From the NCBI GenBank assembly GCA_014529385.2, contig CM043968.1:31135513-31199512 (forward strand): 64,000 nucleotides of DNA. The letters are read 5' to 3'. This DNA comes from Adiantum capillus-veneris (lineage: Eukaryota; Streptophyta; Polypodiopsida; Polypodiales; Pteridaceae). This document shows, piece after piece, positions 43,127-57,356 of this stretch; position 1 is the stretch's first letter; every line of letters starts with the position of its first letter. The translations under genes were made by a program, and so were the position numbers. The notes beneath the pieces were generated by a model, which did no database searches, had not been told where the DNA came from, and saw only the letters and a program-made list of their open reading frames with translations.

Positions 43127-43315
43127 TGAGGGGGATCGGGGAGCACCACAGACAAAGAGTGAGAGAGAGATAGAAGGAGACACACACGCGATGTGGGTGG
43201 GGAGACTCCAAGAGTGAGCAGCCCCCTATACACTTATGCTATGTATAAGGTATACAAGTCAGTGGGCGCCCAGACTCTGGCGGCCGGGCAAGGCACAAAT
43301 GCCTATACCCCAACA
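43127..43315 (-). repeat. 5' LTR of the non-autonomous element (right end)
   Basis: 189 bp, plus-strand TGAGGGGGATCGGGGAGCAC ... CCCCAACA; followed by TSD AACAC. Confidence 0.92.
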
Positions 43316-45623
43316 AACACCAATGTACAGTGCCTTATACGCCTCAGCAAAATGGTGTTGCTGAGAGGAAAAACAGGTCACTGACGGAAATGGCACGATG
43401 TATGGTCAAAAGTCAAGCTTTACAGCATTCATTTTGGCTTGAGGCCATCATGTGTGCCACTTATGTACTTAACAGGTGTCCTACGAAAGCTTTGCAGTCT
43501 ATTACTCCATATGAAGCATGGCATGATAGAAAGCCTTCTATTGAGCACATGCGTGTTTTTGGCTGTTTGGCATATGCTTTGGTGCCACAACTGCAGCACA
43601 GAAAATTGGATGATAAGGCTGTCAAATGTATTTTTGTTGGTTATAGTGCTGAAAGCAAAGGTTACAGGTTGTATCATCCGCAAACAAAACATATTCTGGT
43701 TTCTCGGGATGTAGTGTTTGTGGAAGATTCTGTTCAGCCCTTGCTGTCATGTACTAGAGACAGTAATGTAAGCTCACAGGACATTTATGACACTTTGTTG
43801 CCTCTTTTTAGTGGTGGAAATACGAATGTAAGTTCCAATGAGGCAAATGTACAACCTATGGGGGTTTCTGAAAATGTTTTAGATCAGCCTATTACTGATG
43901 CAGATGTACATGATGTACTTGATGAGGAAAGGGCTGAAAATGAGCAGGCTAGAGGTATGCCAAAATGGCTGGTGCACACTTTGCGTGATAGTAAATTGGA
44001 TGCACCTTTGTCTAGTCGTACTCGTTCAGGCTCTCGCCATGCATCTTATGCATCAGATTGTTATGCTTTGGCTGTGTCTAGTTTACATGATGTTGAGGAG
44101 CCTCTGTCTTTTGATGAAGCACAGAATTCAGAAAATTGGATGGTTGCCATGCAATCAGAATATGATGCACTTATAGAAAATGACACATGGACTTTATGTG
44201 ATTTGCCTCCTGGCAAAAAGGCCATTGGTACAAAGTGGGTTTACAAGTTGAAACGCAAACCGGATGGTGAGATCGATCGCCATAAGGCTCGACTTGTTGC
44301 AAAGGGTTATGCACAGCAAAAAGGCATAGATTATGAAGAGACTTTTGCTCCCACTTGTCGTATGACTACTGTGCGTTTTCTATGTGCATTGGCAGCCCAT
44401 TTTGGTTGGGATGTACATCAATCAGACATTCTTACTGCTTTCTTGAATGGTGACATATTTGAGGAAGTTTATGTAACGCAGCCTCGCGGTTTTGTCATAA
44501 AAGGACAAGAGGACAAAGTGTGCAAATGTAACAAGGCTTTGTATGGGTTGAAGCAATCTCCTCGTGCTTGGTATGAGAAAGCTGACACTCATTTGGTCAA
44601 ACCAGGCTTTCGTAACAGTCCAACAGAAAGCACATTGTATGTAAAGCGTGAGGGTGATGTATTTCTCATCGTGGTTCTTTATGTTGATGATTTGCTGATC
44701 ACTGGACCAAATGAGAGACATATTGCTGAATTTAAGGCTGATTTGAATGCTACTTTCAAGATGAAAGATTTGGGGCTGTTGCATCATTACTTGGGTATAC
44801 AGTTTAAGCAATGTGATGGTGGTATTGCCTTGTGTCAAAAAAGTTACATAGAGACATTGCTATGTAAGTTTGGACTTGAGGATTGCAAACCTATTGCCAC
44901 TCCCATGGAAACAGGTTTGAAGTTGAGTCTACATGATGCTGGTGATCCTGTTGATGCCACTCTTTACCAAACTGTTGTTGGCTGCCTCATTTATGTATGC
45001 AACACGAGGCCGGATATTCAGTTTGCAGCAGATTTATGCATAGCCCAGGGTCTAAGCATTGGCAGGCTGTCAAGAGGATTTTCCGCTACCTTAGTGGCAC
45101 TTTACATCTTGGCTTGTTTTATCCCAAGGGGGGATCATTGCCGCCAGACTTACATGCTTTTTCGGACTCAGATTGGGCTGGTTGTTTTGACACGCGAGTG
45201 TCCACAAGTGGTTTTTGTTTCATGCTTGGCAGTTCATGTATATCATGGTTGAGCAATAAGCAACCTACTGTGGCCACTTCGAGTTGTGAGGCTGAGTACA
45301 GGGCAGTCTTCACAGCTACGGTTGAGTGTGTATGGCTCAGACGCCTTATGGCTGATTTGGGTGTTGGACAAGACACTGCCAACACTATCTACACTGACAG
45401 TCAGAGCGCATTGGCAGTTGTGAGGAACCCAGTTTTTCATGCTCGCACAAAGCACATTGAGGTGCATTACCACTATGTTAGGGAGAGGCTCTCAGGAGGA
45501 GAGATCAGCTTGGCTTATGTGCCAACACAGGACAACCTTGCAGATCTTTTCACAAAGGCATTGTCTCGTGAGAAGCTTGAAGCTTTCCGCAAAGCTTTGG
45601 GCTTACTCCCCTTTGTGGACTGA
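43316..45623 (+). pseudogene. Copia integrase C-half, reverse transcriptase and RNase H
   Basis: It continues the integrase with VPYTPQQNGVAERKNRSLTE (catalytic Glu) at 43330. The RT follows: WTLCDLPPGKKAIGTKWVYK, HKARLVAKGYAQQKGIDYEE, DVHQSDILTAFLNGDI, and the catalytic VVLYVDDLLITGPN (44680). A single frameshift near 45035 separates TVVGCLIYVCNTRPDIQFAA from RFMHSPGSKHWQAVKRIFRY. RNase H then runs to the end: AFSDSDWAGCFDTRVSTSGF, TSSCEAEYRAVFTATVE, IYTDSQSALAVVRNPVFHAR, TQDNLADLFTKALSREKLEA, stop TGA at 45621. Confidence 0.93.
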
Positions 45624-45699
45624 TTCTGTCCTCAGGGCATGGCACTTCCCTTTACTCATGTGCCAGCTCTCGTTCACCGCATCACTCCATGGGGGGATT

Positions 45700-45926
45700 T
45701 GTTACCATATACATGTGGTAGTGATGTGTGTGAACACACTAGGACCGCCGGGGCATTTTTTCCCTCTTTAGGAGGTTTTTTCCCCCGTGCATTGTATATA
45801 CGTCCATCACTCTAGGGCTATCAATCTTTCCATTGCACACTAAGTTATACACTCTCTATTGTGTGTCTTGAGCTTCCTTCGTCTTCTCCAAGCTGTGTGT
45901 GTTTCTCTGCAACCCTAATTCCAACA
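45700..45926 (+). repeat. 3' LTR of the young copia element
   Basis: 227 bp, preceded by the purine tract ATGGGGGGATT. Four substitutions distinguish it from the 5' LTR; TSD GGAAT follows. Confidence 0.95.
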
Positions 45927-46030
45927 GGAATGGATACAAGACATACATAAGTGGTTTGGGACATGAGATGCATTACACTTGGTACATGATTTCATAATAG
46001 ACTCCAAAGTTATTGAAGCTTTTCTACAAT

Positions 46031-46693
46031 TGTCACAAGACTGTGCACCTTCCTGTTGTATGTGGTTAACTACAATTGAGATAGCTGGCATGTAATGGTT
46101 ACTTACTATGTTGTCTTTCTATTTTTATTTTTACTAATGGTGAGTTGATGACTTGTAGATTGGAATTCTGGGAGTTGAGGAGAAGGCATCGTCAATAAAT
46201 TAATCTTGGCCATTTTACATTTACACATTTTATCAATAAACCATTATGGTTGCTTTGTAAATAAGATAGTGAGAACTCCTCCTAAGAGGATCATGCAGTA
46301 AGTGATAAGCTCCACTCATAACTAAAGTGGACTAAGTGTAAAAGAGGGGCCTCCAATTTTTGGCACCAAAAAGTAATATCAAATATTAAATACCAAACTC
46401 AACAAGAGGTTCCCTAGAGTTTGGGGCTACAATCTTTATGCCATTCTTGTGTAGATTCTCTCAATTTTGGACTATGGAGTTTCCATGTGTCATCTTCTTG
46501 TGTAAGAGTGTGTAAGAAGTCGTTCCCCTCCTTCTTTTTTATGTGTACTATTATGTGTAGATATGTCAACATCTCCATCCCTTCTTTCTATGTCAACATC
46601 AACCCTTCTATCCCTCTTTTCCCTTCTCCATCATGGCAAGGTCAATGGTGGAATTTCATGGCTAAGGGTGGAAGCCCACCCTTGCTCCCAATA
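46031..46693 (+). repeat. 5' LTR of the LARD-like element
   Basis: TGTCACAAGACTGTGCACC ... CACCCTTGCTCCCAATA. Confidence 0.82.
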
Positions 46694-49600
46694 GTGGTAT
46701 CAGAGTGAGGTGACACTCTTGGAAATGTGGCCACCATGTAGATGAAGATTCCTATTGGAAGTTGGAGCTTTCGGAATCCTCTTGGCGAAACAACAATTCA
46801 CAACCATGGAGATCCTATTGATCAATCATTATAACTAAGTTTAATTTTGTTTATATCTTTATGTAAATTGTTTTTAAGACTAGCCTTAAAGATGTGTCTC
46901 TTACATCTAAATCAAAGACAACATTTTTTAAAAAAAATATTGCTCCCTCATGTCTGTCTTGGTACAAAAAGGAAGAGCTCTGCAATAAGCCTACAAGAGA
47001 GAAAGCCAACTAGATCTAGAATTAAGTGTGCTCTGCAATAAGCCTACAAGAGAGAAAGCCAACTAGATCTAGAATTAAGTGTGTCAAACTTGCATGAAAC
47101 ATCAAGATAATTAATTTTTTGTGTGAATATTGTGATTCACATATAGTAAGCTTTGATCGGGATTCGCTTAATGGCTAGTGATGGGGTAGAAGAGGTTAAA
47201 TCTATAGTAATAGGAATTGGGAATCAAAGTAGGGGTAGATGCCGAAGAATACTCTAATAATCAATCGAATGATCTTAGTGTACAGGGAGTTAAAGAAGAG
47301 GGTGATCAAGATTTAGTTGTAAGTTGAGAAAGGTTTAGTTTGACCCATCGGCAATGACATCCGGAAGAGATTGCATGCGAGTGAATTGAAAACTCATAAT
47401 CATATTACTGAAGCAAGTTTTGCACCAGCTACAAGTGTAAAGCTTATGGAGAAGGAGAAGCAAAGGTCCCGAGAAGGACAGTAGAAGTTCAAAGAGAAGT
47501 GGAAGAGGAGATATCAAACAACAAGGGAATTTAGATAATCAATGTAGAGCGTAAAAAGGGATTCTGCTTTAATTAAGTGAACAATTAGCATGGAAAATAA
47601 CCCCTCTCAGCTTGCCAGGGCCGTCACTGGCCCAGGCCTCGCAAGCTTTTCTCTGCTGGTGCATCCTCCTCCTACTTTGCTGCAGCGTTTTACTGCTCCT
47701 TGTCGACATGCAAGCACTTTTTTTTAGTTTCATAAATGGTATGGCTCCAAATTACGTTAACGATTGGCCGCCCGGGCACCCACTCTCAAGGACTCTTAGT
47801 CCTTAAGGGCACAGTCACCCCTAGTAGGCCATCAAAAACAATAAGAAAATAGAAAATAAATAAATATTCTTTACTTCCTTCGCCATCCATCATACCCCTT
47901 TTGCCGGCCACTTTTGCCGGTCACTCAACTTTCCCAATTGCCTTCGGCCACTCACTTGGATTTTTTTTTTTTGGCTATCCAATTTAATTAATTTATTTTT
48001 CTTTCTTTTTCCAACCACCTACCAAGCCCATACCCAAACTTTATTGCCGCCCATACAACGCTATTGGCCACCCAATACGTACCCAAGGCCATAACTTTAG
48101 GGCCTAGTGAGTACCAGTGCCAACCATTTCAAGAGTCCAATTTTCCCCACCTCAAGTTTACTCGATTGGCGCTCTCAGAGAAGTGGTTGGACCTGAACTC
48201 AATTGGTTCCTTACCTTCAAATTTTGGTTAGTCACCAATCCTAAGATTAACAAATTTCCTTGGCCACCCAATCTTGGTTACAACTATTGGACTTTAGAAA
48301 TTCTCTGGCCATTTTAATCCCAAATTTATCCGATCGCTATTACGAAAGCATCAACATATTCTACATAGAATATGCATTCATGCTGCTATGAAATTTTCCA
48401 CAAAAAAAGCAATAAATATTATCAAGCTTGTGCTAACCATCACCACTTGGCTCTCTGGATGATAAGATGGTACTTCTATCCATGATTTTACACAAGTTTT
48501 ACCAGATGACTTTTATACTACTAACTCTCCATAAAACAATGGAGTTTTCTCTATCTGCAAGTTGTAGAGATGGCACCGAGATGACAATGAATCCTCCCAG
48601 TACATGTCTGTATTTGAAGCCTTACTGACCACCAATAGTCAAATCGTTTTAGTAAAGTCAATCGAATGAAGAGCTTGAGCCAACATGACCAAGATACAAA
48701 TAGCAACACTGCAATAGATGAAGTGTATATTGCATACAAAGGTAACGAATTAGTTTGCAAATGGAATTTCAACTAAAATTTAATGCTTCAACCATAGCAG
48801 GCCAAATATTATATTCGCACAAGTTGACATACCATAAATTCCATATAATCGATAAGTATTTTCTATGAAAAATTAAAATGTCCATAATTGCTCTTTTGTA
48901 TCTTTATTTAGCATAGTTTCCAACAGTAGATACCTAATTTGTAATCAATGGAAGAAATTTTTTCTTATTGCGATCTTTATAGGTTGTCAATTTTGATTCG
49001 GGTTCCAACTAATAACTTCAACCAACTCCTATCATCTATTCTTTGAACTTTATTAAGATTATTATATTTCTAGCTTTGATGACAATTCTAAGCAGGTATC
49101 TTAAAAGTCTATGCCAACTGACCCACCTTATCATGGTAAGACCTATGACATGCCTTGTTGAGTGTATGTTTGTGAATATAATTTGTAAGCTTCTCTCCCT
49201 TCTATCTCTTAGAATTTTTTTTTGCTAACATATAATCATTTTGCTATCAGTTATGGATCATCTTGACAATTGTGGTTTATCATTGATAACTCCATGTTAT
49301 ATGTTTTTCAATCTTCATGTTATAATCAAGGCACAAACGCCAACTTTTAATTCCAATGTTGACAGACCCCAAAAGCAATCTCTCTCTAGTGCAAACGAGT
49401 CAAGCATTCTAAAATTCCAAATCAATAGACTCAAGATAAGTATTCAATTTCCAATTGTTTGAACTCTTATTGGAGAAAAATCCAAATGCCATGTTATTCA
49501 ATTGCTACTAGACTTGTATCACTAATTTACTTACTGCTACTATTCTAACTCAATTTGAGAATAGAGATAGAAACTTGTGTGCCTAATGAAATACACCACT

Positions 49601-50265
49601 ATTTTTATTTAAGTATTTCCCTAAGAAGTGAAAGTCAACAAGAAAATAGGGTACTGCATATTTTTCAATTCTTTACATTGCAACATCGGGCTTACTAGCC
49701 TATGAGGTACTAAATTTCTATTGAAGTTTTCTTTTCAGATATTCACACTTGTGGCCACTCTATGCGCCACTTTCAATGGATTTTACTATAGGATGTGGTC
49801 GGCAAGATGAATGTTCAAATTTTGTCAGCTCATGCTTGGATAGTCACTATGTTTTGGGTCATGGTGTAATCTCCAAGCACATTAAAATAAGATACCTAAC
49901 CTTGTAATGTACTTTAATATCTATTTACCTTTACACTGGCACAATTCACAACACATTTCACTTTAGTTTATTACAATCGTTTCAAGGACCCCTACCTACA
50001 CAATGTCATATATATATGAGGAACCACCTACATTTGTAGATCAAGAAGACCAAATAGTTGATCATGAAACCACCACTACACGCATTAGCATGGTTTATAA
50101 TTGTTATCTTTTGACTTTTAAATGCCACCATAGAAAAGATGCTAAATGGATGTCTGACAGTTTTTTCCAAAACTTCTCAGATCTTCTCCACACATTTCAT
50201 CACTCATAGTCCAATTGATTCTCTATTGAGCAACTGAGGACAATTGCTATCCTTGGAGGGAAGGA
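46694..50265 (+). other. Interior of the LARD-like element, no genes seen
   Basis: AT-rich. It starts with a primer site and contains a perfect 53-bp tandem duplication (46978-47083). A GC-richer stretch at 47610-47825 may be another small insertion. Nothing coding is supported. Confidence 0.6.
46978..47083 (+). repeat. Perfect 53-bp tandem duplication
   Basis: CTCTGCAATAAGCCTACAAG begins at 46978 and again at 47031; I see no differences over the unit. Confidence 0.92.
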
Positions 50266-50946
50266 TGTTATGAGACTGGGCACCCTTGTGTTGTATGTGG
50301 TTAACTACAATTGGGATAGTTGGCATAAAATGATTAATTATTGTGTTGTTTTTAATGGTTAGTTGATGACTTGTAGATTGAAATTTTGGGAGTTGAGGAG
50401 AAGGCATCAGCAATAAATTAATCTCGAGCATTTTACATTTGCATAGTGTTTTAGATCTTTTATCAATAAGCTACTATGGCTGCTTTGAAGATAGGATAGT
50501 GAGAACTCACCCTAAGAGGGTCATGCAATAAGTGATATGCTTTACTCATAACTAAAGTGGACTAAGTGTAAAAGAGGGGCCTCCAATTTTTGGAAACAAC
50601 AAGTAATATTAAATATCAAACTCCAGAAGAGGTTCGTGGAGTTTGGGGCTACAATATTTAGGCCATTCTTGTGTAGATTCTCTCAAATTTTCTTCCTTTC
50701 CCCTCTTTTAAGCTATGTTTTGGGCTATGGAGTTTCCCTTTGTCATCTTCTTGTGTAAAAGTGTGTAAGAAGCTGTCCCCCTTCTTCTTTTCTATGTGTA
50801 CTATTATGTGTAGATATGTCAGCATCTCCATCCCTTCTTTCTATGCCAACATCAACCCTTCTATCTCTCTTTTCCCTTCTCCATCATGGCAAGGTCAATG
50901 GTTGAATTTCATGGCCAAGGGTGGAAGCCCACCCTTGCTCCCAACA
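50266..50946 (+). repeat. 3' LTR of the LARD-like element
   Basis: TGTTATGAGACTGGGCACC ... CACCCTTGCTCCCAACA. Confidence 0.82.
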
Positions 50947-51620
50947 AAAATACCAATGATTTATGGCTTGGGAGGAATTGGGTGGGTCATGCTTCGTACA
51001 TTACACAGCCCATATTGCCCTCGATTACAAAACCATGTTCTTTGTAGAAAGAGAAAACCATACTCACCCTTATATGATTGAGCCTATCACAACCATTCGT
51101 CATAGCTCCTCGACACAGCTCCCACTCCTTCAATGTGACACAAGGCACTAGGGCAACGAAGAAGAGTCAAATCAATTGTACTTATTATGCTCACTACTAC
51201 AAGTTCGAGAGTTTGAGTACCACACACTACTAGAGTGCTCAGTTTTTGGTCATTATCTAATCTCATATAAACAATTTTCAATAAGTGCAAGGAAACATGA
51301 TCTCAATCATCAGATAGAGGATGATGAAAGACTTGAAGCAACATTTCCAATTAATTTTTTTGGCAAAAATGTTTGTGGCCTCTCTTAATGCCAAGGATGA
51401 CCAAAAAATCCCCTTTGAGCCAAAATGTAATTTTTTCTTCCGTGTTTGGTTCCTCTCTTTGGTTTTGTTCTCTTTTCCCCTTTTTGTGGCCAAACACGGG
51501 CTTGAAGCCCATTATTATGTGTTTTTTTCATTTTTCGAAAGGAGGGGTGGGAAACTATGATCATTTTTTTTTACAAAGACAAAATTTTCCATTCTATTTT
51601 ACTCGTCGAAGTCAGCAACG
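50947..51620. other. Unassigned AT-rich DNA
   Basis: No coding motif recognised in the short ORFs. Confidence 0.5.
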
Positions 51621-52870
<1,250 letters not shown>

Positions 52871-54289
52871 ATAAATAAAAAGCTCGCTATGAAAATATCG
52901 CTCTAAAAACTCTTTGTAGGGCAAGCTTTTCAAAGCGATTTTTTTAAAATAGATTTGGTCACTTGAGAAATAGCTAAACAAAGCTCACTCCAAAGCTCGC
53001 TTCATTCCAATCCCCGGGGTCACAACAAGAGACTCTACAAGGGTGAATGCAGGAGCGATCGATTATTGAGCAAAAGCTGGGGGAGTAGATGGCGATTGTG
53101 TAATCGGTGTGGATGCATCAAACAAGGGGGTAGGAATGGGTTTTCAATAACTGCAAGGCTATGTGGAAGCATTGATGGCACCACCACAACAACATCTGCC
53201 TCCTCCACCACTAGAGTGTCGGGTCTGTGATGTCTCACGTGAGTGCTTGGTGGAGACAAATGATTCAGAGTTCTATGATTTCTTGTAAGATGTAGAGTGT
53301 GAAGGCAATTGTCAGTGTGAAGTGCAAGCATTATGGTGGTAAGGTGAAGGGGATGTTCGGTGTAAGGGCCAGCACCATGTGATTGTGTTGGGGATGGTAA
53401 CTATGATGGGCCAATGTCCTAAGGTGGGGCAGAGTGAATGTCATCAGAACATCTCCAACCTATAGGTGATTGAGATGTTAAAAACTCTTCCATTCGCCCT
53501 TGACCATAGCACTCTATGTATGAAGGTATGTGAGCAGTAATCCATCCTCAAAATTTCTTAAAGCATTTTGAAATAAGTGAGCTCCACTACAACAAGATTT
53601 GCATCGACGAAGGATTGTCGTTGGCTAGATTTCTTGAATTCTGCCATGAATTTGCAATTGAAAGTGCATCACTTTGTGTCAATCCGTTGTACTCTAAAGT
53701 GGTGACCTTTACACCATGTTGACGTGGAACATCAAAACACAGCAGCAGCAACACCACATAGTAGAGATTGTAGATTTTCCTTGGGGCTAGGACTTTCACT
53801 CCTCTTCTGTCACATGCTCATCTTGTTGTGTGGCCCTTTTCATGGCATTGTGCAACCATCTTAGACTCATGAATGATGGCAAGATCTCAAAATCCTCACG
53901 ATAACGTACAGGTGGTTGCTTTCCCAATCTAAAGGCATGGCATGCAATGAGTTGTTTCTTTTTTGCATCATCGTATCACGCAAGCCACTTTTGCATTGCT
54001 GGATTGTAAAGCATTCAAAATCAATTGATCTTTGCGTCTAAGTCCATGATCATTTTTTCTCCACACCCGAGCTTAGAATCCCAATCAAGTGCTCATCCTC
54101 AATTGTCCACCAAAGCATACATTTGCATGGTCCATCCAAGAGAGTAACTCATCAATGTACACTAATGCCTTTGAAACCAGCCAACCCTCTGCCATGCTTC
54201 CCTTAAAAATGCCCCTGGACACACACATCCTTTAAGCATTTTCATGACAAGAATATCCATCTGGAATGCATGATGCCATCTATTTCCAC
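52871..54289. other. Unassigned DNA
   Basis: Short ORFs on both strands (53035-53331 minus, 53587-53799 minus) show no family motif. Nothing is supported. Confidence 0.5.
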
Positions 54290-54780
54290 CTCATAAAGTA
54301 TATGCCAAACCAACATGGCCATAATCCGGTTAGAGAGGCCAACCATAAGTGGCTTTACATCGCTGAATCTTAGTGGCCAAACCATAAGCCGCTAGCACTA
54401 AGTGCACTAAAATGACCAAACCAACATGGCCCTAATCCATTTTAGAGAAGTTAAGCCTAAATGGCTTTACAAGGCCAACCCTAAGCAGCTTTATACATCC
54501 AACTCCTAACGTCCAAACCATAAGCCGCTAACCATAAGTATCTAGCTCTAATCAAATTGAGACAGACAAACTAGCACGGCCATCATTAGGCTTAGAGTGG
54601 CCAACCCTAAGTGGCTTTACACGACCAATCCTAAGCGGCTTTACATGGCCAACTCCTAGCAGCCCTAAGCCGGTTTAGAGTGGCCAACCCTAAGTGGATT
54701 TACATGACCAACTTGAAGTGGCTAGACCTAAGTTGCTAACCCTAAGTGGACCAAAATGGACAAACCAACCCGGCTCTAAG
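54290..54780 (+). repeat. Degenerate minisatellite of CCAACCCTAAGTGGCTTTAC units
   Basis: Around ten or more imperfect repeats of roughly 20 bases (forms such as GGCCAACCCTAAGTGG, GCGGCTTTACATGGCCAA), in a higher-order pattern with CCAAACCATAAGCCGCTA. Related words make up most of the stretch. Confidence 0.8.
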
Positions 54781-57300
54781 ATGTATTGGTAAATATGTTT
54801 TTCAAGACAAAGAAAGAGAGTTGCTGCACAATTGGGGGAATGCAGGTTATTTTGGAACTTGCAAAATTATCCATTAATTCAACACTCATTGAACAAGTGG
54901 TGGTGGACATGTTTGATGCTGAAACTAGTATAGTTGGTGGATGGACTCAACTTGTAGATGACTACTATTTCCATCTCCCATATGTTCAAGCTACCGTTTG
55001 ACCAAAAGGCCCAATCATGCAATGTTGATCAAGTGTTGATCCCATCAATAATTTCCTCAATGAAAACCCTTGAATCTAGAAGAAAAGTAAATCACGTGGA
55101 CAGGGAATCCCAGTGTCAACACTGGAACATAGGGCAACATACACATTCATTGTGCGAAGGCCATAAGCCTTAAAAAAACCCAATATATGTTTCAAAAAAA
55201 AAATTCAGCATGCTTCTCACAAGGTCCGCAAACAACGAAGCACCTTTAGATCTCAATATAATTTTTTTTAACAGTGTTGTGGCCGGTCGAGACAGCTAAA
55301 GTCAAGATGCAAAATCTATTTAAAGCCTGGTATGCATGGCAGTACATGTATTGGGAAACTAGCATTCTTGAGCATGTGATGTTAAAAATATATTGCTGAA
55401 GTTGAATGTATAGAAGCCTAGAAGGACCATACTATGGGTTTGGAAACTCGGAACAAAGCAGAAGGCACTAGTGGCCCAAGGCACAAAGAGGGATATGAAG
55501 AAAGATTCCATGAGAAGATAAAAGCTAGCCACCAAAAAGAAAAAATTGACCAAGGAATTCAAGGATTAGCTCAGTGCTAGGGCAAAGAAACCAACACACG
55601 CTCCAGTTGGAAAAAGTCAAAACTAGCAACTGTTGAAGCAACATGCACTTTGGCTGCCACATCTATCATATTACCAGGTACAATTCCAAAGATAGCTATA
55701 GATCTACAAAAGAGCCCTGAGCAACCTGGCACATCTGAACATGCTACTACAATTACCACTACCATAATAGAGAGACTAGCAATAAATTGCAAGCTTTACA
55801 AAAAAAAAACTACTAGGGAATCTTGTGATTTGCACATCAACAAAGTTGGCAGTTCCCTACACTATTCGAATGGTCTGATTTAACAACGATGTAGAAACCA
55901 TCATTGATGGTTGTGTTGCCACCATATGCACTAGGTGGAACACAATCATCACTATCATGGGCCAGATGATGGAAGCCCATAGCTCCATTCATCAATTTGA
56001 TGTGACTCGACTAGGGCAATAGCTAGAACAAGATCAACATGGCAAACTGCAGGGCAATAGAGTATCAGAATTTTTTTTAACACAAGATGGTTTGCTAGTG
56101 AATCCCCAAACCAAGGAGCTCACTACAATGAACACCTAGAGTTTAGGAATTCAATTGGAAGTTTTGATGGGAACAAGCCAACATACAAATGTATACATGG
56201 CATCATAACATAATTAAAGTACTTGATTTGGGGTCTTCTTGGGCCCTTTAATCTGCCCCAAGCCTAATGACAATAGTGGAGCAATAGGAGGAAGCCATGT
56301 GGACAAAAATGTTGGGTTTGTCATCCCCTAATTTCTAGCGGTCAAACTTGGAGTGTAGGCTTTTGTTTTTTTTAATGGACACGAAAATTGCAAAATATTC
56401 AAAAATAAAATATTTGGGTCTATTTTTTATTCTAAATACTGTTGGCAGGAGTAAATGGGCCACCCTCAAAAAGTGGGCTAGCCCCAAAAACACCCCCTCA
56501 TCATTAATTTGATATTCAAGTCTACTTTTCCTTCCCTCCACTCACTCCTTCTCTCTACATACTAGATCTGGTCCCTCCTCTCTCTAGATCCAAGAATCTC
56601 AATTTTCAATGTCTCTCCTATTGAAAGAGTACCTTTTTTGCCTCCTCTCTCTCTAATCTACCTTCTCCTTCTCTCCCAAGCCTAGTTCTAAGTTTTGGCT
56701 CCTTTTTGGCTATGGAGAGCTTGTAATACAGTTCATTTTCCCCTTCCTGGAGGTCTTCCTCTCATGGTTGCACCAATTCTCCACTCTCATCTTGGGAGCT
56801 CACATACATCTTGTAGAGCTTAGTAGCTTCAACAACCCAAGCTTATAGTTTAGGGACCTTCAGTTTGCAAAGCTTTAGGGTTAGAGAGCTTCAGCTTAAA
56901 AGGCTTTAGGATTTAGGAACCTTCAACTTGCAAATATTTAGGGATAAGAGAGATTCAGCTTGCATAGTGCAAGAATCTTGGATAGCATGAGTCGTAGACC
57001 TCATTCAAGGGTGGACTCATTCTGCTGCAGCAACAGGCAAGACAACAACGGCTATTGGGTAACCACAACCTTTGTGACAGGCATGTGGGTGACAATGTGG
57101 CCAAGCACAAAGGGAGCCCACAAAGTCTCTCGTTGATTCATCAGACTGAAGTCCCATCATTGGAAGGGTCGTACATTGAAGATGAAGCAGGCAACTGATG
57201 GAAGCAAGCAAGTGAAGATACAACACATCTACAAAGCTTCTCAGGTACAAATCACCCACGTTGATTGCAAGCGCTTTCCTGCTAATGGTAAGTATTTCTA
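54781..57300. other. Unassigned AT-rich DNA
   Basis: No convincing gene. Short ORFs are isolated and without motif. A CT-rich patch lies at 56520-56680. Confidence 0.5.
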
Positions 57301-57356
57301 GTGTTGTTTGTAGCAAACGTTATGCTTTCGCATGAAGTCTCTAATGAGGAAACTCT

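Larger units (their letters stand above)
39396..43315 (-). mobile_element. Non-autonomous LTR element with a gag/protease-like ORF only
   Basis: Two LTRs of about 190 bp (39396-39585 and 43127-43315), TSD AACAC, a primer site and a purine tract all place it on the minus strand. It is 3.9 kb long. One ORF of 609 codons or more is intact. No integrase, reverse transcriptase or RNase H motif is seen in any frame, so it must depend on enzymes of another copia element. A leader of about 1.6 kb separates the primer site from the ORF. Confidence 0.9.
36836..45926 (+). mobile_element. Young Ty1/copia element, split by a nested insertion
   Basis: Identical-length 227-bp LTRs differ at four bases. TSD GGAAT is at 36831-36835 and 45927-45931. 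It holds a Met-tRNA primer site, gag, protease, integrase, reverse transcriptase and RNase H in copia order. Without the insert at 39396-43320 it is about 5.2 kb. Coding lesions are only one stop, one frameshift and the insertion, so it was intact recently. Confidence 0.95.
46031..50946 (+). mobile_element. LTR element with non-coding interior (LARD-like)
   Basis: LTRs at 46031-46693 and 50266-50946 share long stretches and are moderately diverged. TGGTATCAGAG follows the first LTR (46695) and a purine tract GGAGGGAAGGA precedes the second (50255). Flanking 5-mers ACAAT and AAAAT fit a mutated target duplication. The 3.57 kb interior has no gag or pol motif in any frame. Confidence 0.82.
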
